Assembly (NCBI GenBank): GCA_049999805.1 | Contig: JBNGIO010005951.1 | Span: 37,729 to 72,699 of the forward strand | Length of the DNA: 34,971 nucleotides | DNA from: Folioceros fuciformis | Lineage: Eukaryota > Anthocerotophyta > Anthocerotopsida > Anthocerotales | Reading direction: 5' to 3' | In this document: positions 14,257 through 23,760 of the stretch, one piece after another | How positions within the stretch are numbered: position 1 is the first letter of the stretch | Layout: each line of letters starts with the position of its first letter | The notes under the pieces: model-generated | Seen by the model: only the letters and a program-made list of their open reading frames with translations | Database searches by the model: none | What the model was told of the DNA's origin: nothing | Made by a program: the position numbers and the translations under genes

Positions 14257-15736
14257 ATGGCAGGCTCCGGACTTACCAGGCTCCTCTGGCATGTTCAGAG
14301 GGCTTCTGGGAGCCTGCGAGCTGCAGGAGTGGTTTCGACTTTGCAGGCCTCTCGGATTGGTGGGTTCCTGACGCAGCTCCTTCCAGCCAGCCGGTACATG
14401 CTGTTTTGCAAGTTTCTGGACTGATGGGGGAGAATTGCAGTTTGTAGTGGAGGATGTGGTGTAACGCAAGTCCAAGGGGAAGCAGGAGCGGCTCGCTTGG
14501 AGCAGCAGAGATGGATATGGTCTTGTCGTGGTCCCTTGAGCTCGCAGCAAACAGAGGTACGGGAGCCCAGTTCAGGGGCAGGAGCAGGAGCAGTGGCTGG
14601 GGCAGGAGAGGAGGGGGCTCAAAGCGGAACGGCATCCTGTGGTGGATTCTTCGACAACCTTAGTGTTGATATTGTCGGAGATGGGGCTGTGGGCTTGGTG
14701 ACATTGAACAGACCGAAAGCTCTGAATGCCCTGTCCAAGGCTCTCCTAGAGGAGTTGGTGGATGTCATCCACACATTCCAAAATATGACAGAGGTATGTC
14801 GGTTGACGGGTGGGTAGTTGCATCTTGTTCCAATCGGCTGGGCTGTGCTGGAGTACGGGCAAGACATTTGAACGTTCACCAGTGAGCATGCTGTGGCAAC
14901 AGATCGGTGCCATCGTCATCACGGGGAACGAGAAGGCGTTTGCAGCTGGTGCTGACATCAAGGAACTGCAGCACGGAACTGTCATGAGCGCCTTCATGGA
15001 TCGATTGACGCCATTCACCAAGGCTGCTCGCTCTCTTCCTTCTGCCAAGATCCCCTTGATAGCTGCCGTCAGCGGGTATTCTCCACTCACCTTCCATTCA
15101 TGTTCCACAAGGGCTAGGGTTTAGGGTGTTGCTTTGCATCTCTCGCACTGCTCACGCGTGCTTGTAATTTTGCAGGTATGCCCTCGGCGGTGGCTGCGAA
15201 CTAGCAATGCTTTGCGACATGATTCTAGCAGGAGAGACTGCCGTGTTTGGGCAGCCAGAAGTGAAGCTGGGTATCATTCCAGGCATCGGAGGCACACAAC
15301 GGCTGATTCGTGAAGTAGGCAAGTCCCGAGCCATGGAAATGGTCCTCACTGGAGAGTACTTCATGAAAGCCAGGGAAGCCTGCGACCGGGGGCTCGTCAG
15401 CCGCGTGGTACGTTATTGCATTTTGAACACACTCTCTTCCTCCCATCGTCTCCTGCAGAATTTCTGAAGACTCTCTCCTCTCTGTCTCACAAGGTCCCAG
15501 GAACTCACCAAGACGTGGTCAACGAAGCAATCGAGCTCGGCAAGAAGATTGCACAGCTCTCGAGGCCAGTGGTGGCCATGGCAAAGGAGGCCCTCAACAC
15601 AGCCTACGAGACGTCTCTGCAAGAAGGGCTCAAGCAGGAGAGAGTTCTCTTCTGCTCTACTTTCGGCCTGGAGGATCAAAAGGAGGGCACGGCCGCGTTT
15701 GTGGCCAAGAGGCAGGCCAAGTTCTCGCACAAATGA
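14257..15736 (+). CDS. Enoyl-CoA hydratase, crotonase family, probably mitochondrial
   Basis: Hydrates 2-trans-enoyl-CoA to 3-hydroxyacyl-CoA in fatty-acid or branched-chain amino-acid breakdown. Exons 14257-14393, about 14571-14793, 14903-15075, 15176-15407 and 15494-15736 give about 335 aa. The start of exon 2 is uncertain: the acceptor ending at 14570 keeps frame, and one ending at 14547 has a better pyrimidine tract but the wrong phase. The core begins at [20 protein letters not shown]. The oxyanion-hole and CoA motif is [10 protein letters not shown]. The two catalytic glutamates are present in GGGCE (about E186) and GQPEVKLG (about E206), 20 residues apart as in mammalian ECHS1. The N-terminus ([21 protein letters not shown]...) is rich in Arg, Ser and Leu and lacks acids, as in mitochondrial presequences. 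The C-terminus KRQAKFSHK has no peroxisomal SKL signal. The Gly/Ala-rich linker before the core is low complexity. Confidence 0.9.
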
Positions 15737-15824
15737 TGAACCCATATAGCTCGCGAACAATGTGTGCAGACGTCTCTGAGCAGAGTAGGCAACTACCTCC
15801 TGCTCCTCGGTGGTACTTTCATGT

Positions 15825-16760
15825 TCAAACAGGATCAGCCGCGGGTGCGTGGAACCCGGTCCTGCGCACCGATCGAACTTTGAGCACTCGAGGTTCCAGG
15901 TGCCAAGACTGCTTGGCGGTCTGGACCGCGGAGTAGAGGTTCACCTCCAGCTGCGTGTCCTCCTGCCCGGCCTTCTGTTGCGACGAGTCGTTCACGACCA
16001 GGAGCTCCACTCGCTGGAAGCAAGGCCGCTGCCGGAGCTGCTGCGGCCTTGGCGCCACGAACATCTTGTTGTGCGCCTTGGGGACGGGCAGCTTTAAGCA
16101 CACGGCGAGCAGCGTATCGACGATGGTACCCACGCCGGGCCGCCGGTCGCTCCTCCGGCGCACGCATCGCGCGGCCAAGAGAGCCAGCTGCGCGGCCAGG
16201 TCATTGCGGAGCGTGGGGAGCCGCGGGTCCAGCACGCCCGCGATGTCGCCTCTTTTTATCTTCGGCAGCGCCCAATCCNNNNNNNNNNNNNNNNNNNNNN
16301 NNNNNNNNNNNNNNNNNNNNNNNNNNNNNNNNNNNNNNNNNNNNNNNNNNNNNNNNNNNNNNNNNNNNNNNNNNNNNNCCTCCGGTCTAGCAGCACGTTG
16401 GCGGACTTGATGTCACGGTGCACGATCGGGGGCTGCGCCGAGTGCAGGGCCAACAGCCCCTGCGCGATCTGCATCGCCAGCCTCGCCCGTAGCGGCCAGT
16501 TGGGAACGGGAAGAGGATCGGAGTCTCCCTTTCCGTTCTGCTGCAACGGGGGATGCAGCGCGTCGTGCAGCGTCCCGTTAGGCACCAGCTCCACCACCAG
16601 CAGCTTCTCGGGGGCCGCAGCGTCGGTAGATCCTACCAGGTTCACGATCCGTTCATGCCGCAGCTTCGAGAGGATCTCCAGCTCCGTCTCCAGCCTGCTG
16701 CACGACACCCCGTTAGCCCGCTTCACGGCCACCACCCGCTTCGACCCGTCCTTGAGAATC
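15825..16760 (-). CDS. Receptor-like cytoplasmic protein kinase, incomplete (two gaps)
   Basis: Serine/threonine kinase. Reading from 16760 downward: ILKDG...VVAVKRANG (beta-3 Lys), ETELEILSKLRHERIVNLVG (alpha-C Glu), LLVVELVPNGTLHDALH (hinge) and VHRDIKSANVLLD (intact HRD and catalytic-loop Asn). A gap follows, then WALPKIKRGDIAGVLDPRLP and the alpha-I Arg in RRSDRRPGVGTIVDTLL, ending at the stop at 15825. The parts resemble plant kinases of the At3g51990/At5g23170 type, from memory. Missing are the glycine loop and N-terminus (gap 16761-16860) and the DFG-to-APE activation segment (gap 16279-16378). A kinase needs about 70 residues or more between these flanks, so that gap must exceed 100 bases. 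Frames differ on its two sides for the same reason. The tail after the kinase domain, about 80 aa, is not recognised. The start codon is not identifiable; a frame from ATG 16951 (MSRSRVRFFLRLRLR) is not convincing. It faces the hydratase gene with an 88-bp spacer. Confidence 0.85.
16279..16378. other. Assembly gap (100 N) in kinase activation segment
   Basis: Exactly 100 N. The flanking kinase motifs (VLLDRR before and WALPKIK after, on the minus strand) show that the region normally holding DFG, the activation loop, APE and helix F is lost here. Confidence 0.97.
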
Positions 16761-16860
16761 NNNNNNNNNNNNNNNNNNNNNNNNNNNNNNNNNNNNNNNN
16801 NNNNNNNNNNNNNNNNNNNNNNNNNNNNNNNNNNNNNNNNNNNNNNNNNNNNNNNNNNNN
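16761..16860. other. Assembly gap (100 N) at kinase N-terminus
   Basis: Exactly 100 N. It replaces the glycine-rich loop and probably the start of the kinase on the minus strand. Both gaps fall in GC-rich coding sequence. Confidence 0.97.
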
Positions 16861-17502
16861 CTCTCCTCTTTGCAAACACTGATGTCTGAGCGCTCATGGA
16901 GTTCATCCGCAACCGGAGCCGCAGAAAGAATCGAACTCTCGATCTGCTCATTGCAATGAGACGCAGCTATCCAACCTCCCCATCGAGCAGTGCAAACTTC
17001 ACTCGTCCCCCACGAAACAGCTGAGGGATCGGAGCTGCTGCCCTCGCCCTTCAGGCCCAGCCTTTAGACAACTGCAGGCCGCCGCATCCGTGCTAGCTTC
17101 GGTTCAGCTGTAGCCTCATCTCTCCAACAACACAAAATCAACTCACAGGACTAGTGCACATGCGGCCAGCTGCTCTGCCGACTGCTACAAATGTGTGTCA
17201 AGCGAGTTGACGCCAGCAGGAACGTATGAAGTCGCCGACAATCATCTCGGGCGGTGCCTCCGAGGTCGCTCTCCTTGTCGATTTCGGCTCGAATCTCATC
17301 CACGCGACTCTGCCCTTCCGGAGAAAACATACCTGACGTTGTAGACAAACGCTGGAACTGCAGGAATTCGATTTCCGTGGCCCGGGCAAAGGCTATCTGC
17401 TGGAGAATGGAGTGTGGGTAGCGTGGAGGATTGTTCGGCTTTCTTTGTTGTTGGTGGACGAGGCGTGGGTTTCACATTGGCGCGACCATTGAAAACAACA
17501 AG
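16861..17502. other. Region between two kinase genes
   Basis: It lies 3' of the pseudokinase and 5' of the gapped kinase. On the minus strand a frame from about 17450 to 17151 stays open and reads ...PPRYPHSILQQIAFARATE and on to SPEGQSRVDEIRAEIDKE. Inside it, an AG acceptor after a pyrimidine-rich tract (ccattctccagcag, ending near 17397) and a strong donor (cag/gtatgt, about 17335) would bound a 64-base exon. I cannot name a family. It may be an exon of an undetected gene, a remnant, or leader sequence of the gapped kinase. Nothing else is evident. Confidence 0.35.
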
Positions 17503-19385
17503 TCATTGACTTGAAGAAGTTCGTTGGATGGTAGAATCGGGCAACACGGTGAAACGAACGGCAGAGCAGATGCTATCACGAAGCTGTAGAGATTGCTCTA
17601 CGGCTTGAGCAAACTCCAGAATAAGAGGGGACGAGGCTACAACACTGGAACGACGTTCTAACAGTTCACACACGTCTCCCATCGCCGGTCGTAGAGAGGG
17701 ATCCCTTTGAATGCACCACAGTCCCAGTTTGCATAACTTGATAGCCTCGTGGGCATCGAATTTCCCTTGGAGCCTCTTGTCCACCAGCGCCAGCTCCTCC
17801 TTTCGTATCGCGGGACCCTGCTCTTCATCTGCTGCAACCGCTGCTCAGTTAGCAGACGCTCACTTCAGAAAACAGGCGGAAAGCTCTTGGATCAAGCCCC
17901 AGGCAGGTTGGATGGAACCATAAAGAGAGAATTTAGAGAGAGGAAGCATGGCGTCATGGAGATGCTGACCTTGGGGTTCTTTGTGACCAGAGGATATGGT
18001 GTGCTGCACCCAGGCAGGAAAGTAGCGGCGCTCTGGCAGCTCGATGGCGTCGTCTCGATTGCGGCGGCCGCTCACAAGCTCCAGCAACAGCATCCCGTAG
18101 CTGAAGACATGGCTCGTTTGGGAAGAAGCCAAGATGGGGACATCCTGGTGAAGCACTTCCGGGGCCAGATAGCCTTCGGTGAGCGGAGTCTGGCTCAGGT
18201 CCGTGCATCCCGAGGGGCTCGTCTCCGCAGTCCCTGCAGAGTCTGCCAGCTTGGGCTGGAAGGTGTCTGACAGAAGGATGTTCTCTGGCTTGAGGTCCAA
18301 GAGCGGGAATCTGGACTCCCCGCTGAAGGCGCTGTGAAATGCCACCAGCCCCTGCTTGCAGAGCAACATCCATTCTATCTCGCATGTCAGTGGAGACGCG
18401 TGCCATCAGCAGTTTATGCGTTGCATCCAGTGGTAAAAAGATACCTTGGCCAGAGAGTTGGCGATGCAGATGCGCTGCTCCCAAGCTAGCACCATGTCCC
18501 CTCCTCCAAACAACCACCTGTCCAAGGACCCGTTCGCCATCTCCTCGTACACCAGCAGGCGGTGGGTGCCGTCCACGCAGTACCCCAACAGCTTCAACAT
18601 GAGGAAATGATTGGCAGATCCAGCATACAGCCTGGCCTTGAACTCGATGTCCCGAATGCGAGCCAGGCTCGCCACTGCATGAGCGCTGGACGCCGGGAGG
18701 CTCAGCTTTCTCACAAAAATGCTGTGCCCTGCAGTAAGCGAAGCCAGACAAACATGTGAATCCATCCATACAAGCTGTGGACGACCTCGTCTGAAGGGCA
18801 TACAGTCATGGAGACATATCGACATCTACCTGTGGATGGATGGACTCCCTTGTAGTCGCTGCGCGACCTCCCATTCTGCCCAATTCTGTACGCAAAACTG
18901 TCTGTGGCACTCACCAGGTCCTGGTAGGAAAATCTGTGCAGGCCAAGGGGAGCAGTCTCCGTATCCATGCTCACATCAGTCCCTTCCTCATGGGCGGGCA
19001 TCTGGGCAACCGTAAGATTGGTTTCACCAATTTTCAGAGCAGGCTCACGGAGCCCATTGCTATCGGTGTGGCCAGCCCGAGTGCCGCTCCAGGGCCCATG
19101 GCCGCTCCAGGGCACAGCCACTAAGATCTTCACATGCTCTGTCAGCTGCCTCCTGGTCTCCGACAGCTGCACCCTATTGGTATAGTAAGCCCACGCCATG
19201 AAAAATGGCCACACCCCCACTCCCAAGTAGTACCATCTGCTGAACTTGAGGGCAAGACACAGCAGCATGCCCTCGATCACCAAAATGGCCAGCACCGAGC
19301 ACAGCATGCTCACTTCCAAACTCCATGCGGGCGCATAGCATCTGCCTGTCTTGCTAGTAGAGGACACTGGCAGCTCCATGGACAT
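17503..19385 (-). CDS. Membrane-anchored receptor-like pseudokinase
   Basis: Minus-strand exons 19385-18830, 18728-18445, 18351-17970 and 17831-17503 join in frame to 516 aa. Two hydrophobic segments (about 25-46 and 51-68) lie near the N-terminus with no lectin or other ectodomain. A kinase-like domain follows from about 160, resembling the SD2-5/S-domain receptor kinase class (FSYQDLVSATDSF, LLVYEEMANGSLDRWLF, LKPENILL, GYLAPEVL, FSYGMLLLELVSG). Catalytic motifs are altered. The glycine loop is GQNGRS. The beta-3 Lys is probably kept (K193). The alpha-C Glu position is Arg218. HRD is LLD (297-299), DFG is DSA (317-319) and the helix-F Asp is His361. Catalytic-loop Asp299 and Asn304 remain. 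Splice sites are all GT-AG and no frame is broken, so this looks like a maintained scaffold or signalling pseudokinase rather than a decayed gene, but expression is unknown. Confidence 0.88.
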
Positions 19386-20887
19386 GGCTCACTTACGCTA
19401 CCAGAGCCTGGAAACGTGGATGCTGAGGTGAAGTGCTAGTTCTAGATCATATTGACCTGGCGTCCAAGCTTGCAATTGGGTTGTCTCACGGAACGGTCTT
19501 ATCAGTCGCAGCAAGCAGCAGTGTGGGGAAACATTCACACGTCACGCTCCTTGTCAAGTCATGGACGCCTTGCCATGGCATTCGGAGCTCGAGCTCTCCG
19601 CCAGTCTCTGCAGCCGGCAGATTCGCGAATGTTTTCGGATTTAGGACCATGTTTATGGATATATATAGTGAGGACCGGTCTGGCCTCCTCCTTGCCATGC
19701 CGCGCTACTCACAACCCGCCTCCACATTTCAGCTGTCCAGGACTGTGATCCAGCTTGGAAGCAACTCTTGCGAGGTCGCTGTCTTTTTCCTCACATGATG
19801 TGGTGGATGAATGTGCCCACATCCAGCATAGACATTCTGAACCCAACACGGTCATCCCTCGTGTTGCCCGCCCTGCTGCGGATCGGAAAAGCAAGTGGGC
19901 CATCCCCTGGCCTCCGCCAAGTGGCTTGCTGGCCATTATCTGGCGCATGGTCGGAGGTACATCAGGACACCATAGGACATGTTTGGCACCAGCATCGAGA
20001 GGAACTGGGTCGATAGACGGTCGTCTGGATGGCATTTCATGGTCATAATCATGCTGATTCAATCTGGAGAACATAACTCGTAGATTCTAAAGACAGCGAG
20101 GCTTCTACTCCACTGGGCATCCATCGTCCATTTCCCATTCAGTACTACACGATACTCCATGCGTGATTGATCAGAACACGCAGAAAGGAATCCGACCCGC
20201 TCTTTGCACGATACGACTTCACCATTCTGTTCATGAGTGTCAAGCTCACTCTCGTACAACGACAGTTACTATGGTAGAGAAATTCGTGTACAACTACAGT
20301 AGTAGAGAAACACATGCAACTAGAACAGACATGCAAGTACAAGATGGGCGTCTCACGCCACAGACTCGCAAGATATAACCGGCTGAGCGAACCTTGGTCT
20401 CTCATACGTGTACATCCCTGTCTGTTCTTTCTCCGAAACAAGGAATCAGCTGCCACAGTCTGGCAGCCGAATAAGCACCCACACAGCGAATCCTCGGTCC
20501 CGCATTTCCCTGTCTTTGGCCAGCCATTTCCTTCTCTGCACTTTCTCTGAAACAAAGAAGTGCACATCCCAAGACTACTTATCGGACGCACCTAAGATTT
20601 GGCGAGCCCACTCTAACCATTTTGTGTCAACTGGTCTACTGACCACCAATAGCATACATACGTACGTACAAACACACACGCAACTGCAAGCAACTGCAAA
20701 CGAGACGAGGCAATCGGCAAGCCATCGTGGCTTGCGGATACATGATCCCAGCTCAGAATAGACGCAGCTCAAGCATCGTTTCCTATCAGACTGACGCATG
20801 AACGGGGTAGGTATTAATCGATCCGAACGGGACCGGATCGGGTACCGATCGATCCACACCGCGATCGATCCATAGCATCCCGAATGT
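19386..20887. other. Intergenic region upstream of the pseudokinase
   Basis: About 1.5 kb without a recognisable gene. Open frames of 60-150 codons on both strands overlap each other and contain no family motifs. The part next to 19385 should contain the pseudokinase promoter; the part next to 20887 is 3' of the first STIG1-like gene. Repeated cgatcgatc strings occur at 20842-20875. Confidence 0.45.
19654..19669 (-). promoter_or_regulatory. Possible TATA box of the pseudokinase gene
   Basis: The minus strand reads actatatatatcc here, a good TATA match in otherwise GC-balanced DNA. It lies about 275 bases upstream of the ATG at 19385, which needs a leader of about 240 bases. A plus-strand role is possible because the element is nearly symmetric, but no plus-strand gene follows. 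Confidence 0.35.
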
Positions 20888-21430
20888 TCAGTAATTGGAG
20901 TCGTCCTGGCTTGCGTAGTTGCAGAGGCCGAAGGAGCACCGCTCGCTCCACCGGCATCGGATCCCGCACCCGCCGCAATTTCTCGGGTCACGGGCGATAT
21001 CAGCGCAGAAGCCCCCGCAGCATTGGGACCCGGCGCAGCACACGGTGCCGCAGTTGCCACAATTCTTATCGTCGCTGGCCACGTTGGTGCACTTGTTGCG
21101 GCAGCAATCGGATCCGGCGGGACTGGACGCGCAAACCTCCGGGAAGCGGCTGCACGACGCCGTGCCCGATCGTCCGCTCTGCGGCGAGAACCCTCTGAAT
21201 CCCAGAATCACCTGCTTGTCCGCCCAAGACGGCCCCGACGATCGCAACGCCGACCCCGACGCCGACACCGATTCCAAATCCAAATCCAAACCCGCACCCG
21301 AATCCAGGCCCGAACCCACCCGAGCAAGAGGCCGCAGCGTCGACGCCGAGAGCACTGGCACCAGCACCAGCCACAAAGCCACTGCCACAAATGTGCCTCG
21401 CTCGACCCATCTCACCTTCCTCCACTCCAT
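20888..21430 (-). CDS. STIG1-like cysteine-rich secreted protein (copy 1)
   Basis: STIG1 family members are small apoplastic proteins; some act as peptide ligands or in cuticle and exudate control at stigmas and elsewhere. Single exon, 180 aa. ATG at 21430 is followed by a hydrophobic signal peptide (FVAVALWLVLVPVLSAS, about 13-29), then a low-complexity Asp/Ser/Gly stretch. The C-terminal STIG1 domain keeps the full cysteine spacing: CSRFPEVC, DCCRNKC, NCGNCGTVCCAGSQCCGGFC, NCGGCGIRC, ERCSFGLCNYA. No intron is needed, as usual for this family. The ligand or receptor is unknown. A related gene on the same strand lies 0.98 kb upstream. Confidence 0.93.
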   Translation of the reverse strand: MEWRKVRWVERGTFVAVALWLVLVPVLSASTLRPLARVGSGLDSGAGLDLDLESVSASGSALRSSGPSWADKQVILGFRGFSPQSGRSGTASCSRFPEVCASSPAGSDCCRNKCTNVASDDKNCGNCGTVCCAGSQCCGGFCADIARDPRNCGGCGIRCRWSERCSFGLCNYASQDDSNY

Positions 21431-22410
21431 CGTCCCGCCTGACACACCGAATCGCCCACGAAACCCACCCGAATCGCCCACGAAACGCCCTCGAAACGCC
21501 CACCAAAATAACAGAACACGAACGACGCGTTCGTCTCGGGAGCAGGTGCCACAAGCCAGTGGCCGCAACTGCCCCCCCTCCTTATGAGCCCCTCCCGGTT
21601 GCCAACAATTATTGCCTCCAACATTCTGCTTTCCCCTTTCCCCTTTACAGACACATCTCCCGCAGGCTTCACATGCGCCTCATCACCAGCTCCAAGCTCT
21701 TTGGATCTAAACCCAGATTTTGCATCACATCACAGCTTACATCACAATTTTTCTTCTCTAAGGGCATAAAAGCCTCACTTTTAGGGTTCTCTCACATCCA
21801 CATGTGTCATCTACCTCGTCCATAATTTCTCGTGTCATTTGGCTTTTTGTAGCCGTATCCGACAATGTGTCTTTCTAACTTCACCACGTCACTCTTTTTT
21901 GCTGTTAAAAGTTGACCACGTTTCTTTTGCCTCTGACAGATATTGGTATATCGTGTATTTATTTCATAGATTATATCTACTTCTTGTAGATTTAGAAGAA
22001 AGAGTAAAAGCAACTAAAACTAAAAAATTAGTTCAATTAAGTTAAGATAAAACTAACCAACTTGTGTTTCTCTCCTCGTATATATTCTTAAAGAAAGTTT
22101 AAGTGAGTTATTTAATTAAAACAAATACTCCACAATATCATATAAGATATAGTAATAGTAATAATTATAGATATAAGTATAATCACATATATAATATAGC
22201 TAGTAAGTCTAATAAAACGTATAAGCTATAAGAGTTGACGTAAGGATCCCAACTCAAGTTTCATATCTACCGGCTCTTAATTATTTCATATATGGCTTTG
22301 TGACAAGCGTTAGTAACAGAGCCTCCCGGAGCAGTCCGTGTCTCGCCGCCGTGCGCCATGGAAGGGAGGGCGAGGAGACGACGAGGAGTGCGCGACGAGA
22401 TCAGTGCAGA
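21431..22410. other. AT-rich spacer between the two STIG1-like genes
   Basis: Promoter side of copy 1 and 3' side of copy 2. From about 21900 to 22300 the sequence is strongly AT-rich (atatataatatagctag, aataattatagatataag), unlike the GC-rich genes on both sides. No open frame here has coding character. No clear TATA box was placed for copy 1. Confidence 0.5.
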
Positions 22411-22896
22411 CTATGCCGAGGGGCCGTTGTAGTTGCACAGACCAAGGAAGCAGGTCTCGTTCTTCTGGCACTTGTTGCCGCACCGTCCGCAATTCTTGGA
22501 GTCGTTCTTGAGGTTCACGGCCTTTCCGTAGCAGCAAGACAGACGCTTGTTGAGCACCCTCCCACATCGGCCGCAGTTGTACTTGTCGGTTTTCAGGTTG
22601 GTGCAGAATTTCTTGCAGCAGGTAGGGCCCCGGGGGCTGTATCTGCACACCGACGGGTTCCTGCCGCAGTAGCCGAAGCCCTGCATCGCCCGCCTCCACG
22701 GCCCGCCGGAAGCGGTTGCGGGAACGGAAATGGGAAGGTGCTCGGCCGTGTCGTTGTCTGTGTCGTGATCCATTGTCGTCTCCACGTCGGCGCCGGAGCT
22801 GTCGACCGGGGCTTGCTCAAGCGCAGCGGATGCCTGAGCCGCAAGCGCCAGCGCGAGCAGGAGCAGGAGCAGGAGAGGTGCCAAGGTGACGGCCAT
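22411..22896 (-). CDS. STIG1-like cysteine-rich secreted protein (copy 2, two cysteines lost)
   Basis: Single exon, 161 aa from ATG 22896 (MAVTLAPLL); an upstream in-frame GTG was not used. A signal peptide made of a long Leu/Ala run (about 5-27) precedes an acidic spacer (DVETTMDHDTDNDTAEH). The STIG1 domain follows: YCGRNPSVC, TCCKKFC, NCGRCGRVLNKRLSCCYGKA, NCGRCGNKC, ETCFLGLCNYN. Against copy 1 and the family pattern, the Cys after CGxx is Leu and the Cys ending the CCxGxC motif is Ala. The loss of two at once suggests that one disulfide is absent. The protein is otherwise intact and more basic than copy 1 in the domain. It probably arose from a shared ancestral gene, but sequence divergence shows that this is not recent. 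Confidence 0.91.
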   Translation of the reverse strand: MAVTLAPLLLLLLLALALAAQASAALEQAPVDSSGADVETTMDHDTDNDTAEHLPISVPATASGGPWRRAMQGFGYCGRNPSVCRYSPRGPTCCKKFCTNLKTDKYNCGRCGRVLNKRLSCCYGKAVNLKNDSKNCGRCGNKCQKNETCFLGLCNYNGPSA

Positions 22897-23178
22897 GACT
22901 GGAATGCGGACGAGTCCACCCACCGAGAAGCTAGCTCTGCGGAAGAGAAAGTCGAACCGGTGTGTAGATGCTCGGAATTGCTGGAATTGAGTGAAGCTGA
23001 TGGGAGGTGGAAGAGGCCGCGTTCGGAAGAGTAGCCGGCTTGAGAAGGGAAGCGCGGTGGAGAGGAGTGGACTCCGCTCAAGCTTGCGAGCTGTGGAAGG
23101 AGAGGAGCTCCCGTTGACAACGCGCAGTTGTCGGTGTGCGTTTGAGAAGACGGCTTCTACGTTCTCGGTCGAGGAGGC

Positions 23179-23191
23179 TCCTTAAATACCC
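23179..23191 (-). promoter_or_regulatory. Possible TATA box of STIG1-like copy 2
   Basis: The minus strand reads ggtatttaagg, a TATA-like element about 290 bases upstream of the ATG at 22896. This would imply a leader of about 250 bases. Position and match are only fair. Confidence 0.3.
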
Positions 23192-23563
23192 TGCGTCTGA
23201 TGGATTCCAGCCTGGTAAAGTGGTGGCGTACGCTCCAACCGTGGGAAGTTCCCTCTCTTGCGCATCTCGTCAGTCCTGAACCTCGGAATGACAAATTTTT
23301 CGGTCAGCGCGCAGGTATCCCTCCTGCATGCAATACCTGTCACAACGTGCAACATCCTAGGATAAGTAGCAATCGCTGTGCTCTTCCCTAAGCTTCTGAA
23401 CTTGTTTAGTGATGTTTGAGAAGCTTCTAAGTGCTCCAGGCAGAACAGTGTCCGGATGTCCTTTAAGGTGAATATGTACCAAGTTCGCTGACCTCGCAAC
23501 GGTTTGGTCACAGGCGGTGTTGCAGCTAGACAACCCACTTGTTGTCCCATTTCATACTTTTAA

Positions 23564-23760
23564 CAACAATTTCTTGTCACTCAAGCGGTGGAGCTTCAAC
23601 AATTCCTGTCACTTGAAACATGGAGCCTCCACAATTCCTGTCACAGTCTTTAGACTGAGAGCTTCAACGATTTCTGTCACTTGAAACATGGAGCGTCAAC
23701 AATTCCTGTGACTTGAGACAAGGAGCTTCAACAAGTCATGTCGCTTGAAACATGGAGCTT
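23564..23760. repeat. Degenerate tandem repeat, 32-36-bp unit, six copies
   Basis: Each unit has the form caacaattcctgtcacttga then aacatggagctt, with substitutions and one unit carrying a 4-base insertion (cagtctttagactgagagctt). The copies are too diverged to be recent. They are non-coding as far as I can see. Confidence 0.85.

Noticed and set aside
14257-14447. Exon 1 of the hydratase gene as a separate small gene
   Set aside because: Its presequence-like N-terminus and the donor at 14394 fit the hydratase downstream.
17954-18769. 271-codon minus-strand frame overlapping the pseudokinase
   Set aside because: It is in another frame and runs through two introns; the exon-joined frame contains the kinase motifs.
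18911-18916. Possible donor gtgagt within the first exon of the pseudokinase
   Set aside because: Using it would delete the ATDSFAYRIG and YKG part that aligns with the kinase N-lobe; the donor at 18829 keeps it and gives correct phase.
20919-21587. 222-codon plus-strand frame opposite STIG1-like copy 1
   Set aside because: Shadow frame of a GC-rich gene; Pro/Arg/Ser composition follows from the antisense of Gly/Cys/Asp codons.
22300-23034. 244-codon plus-strand frame opposite STIG1-like copy 2
   Set aside because: Antisense shadow of the signal peptide and cysteine domain on the minus strand.
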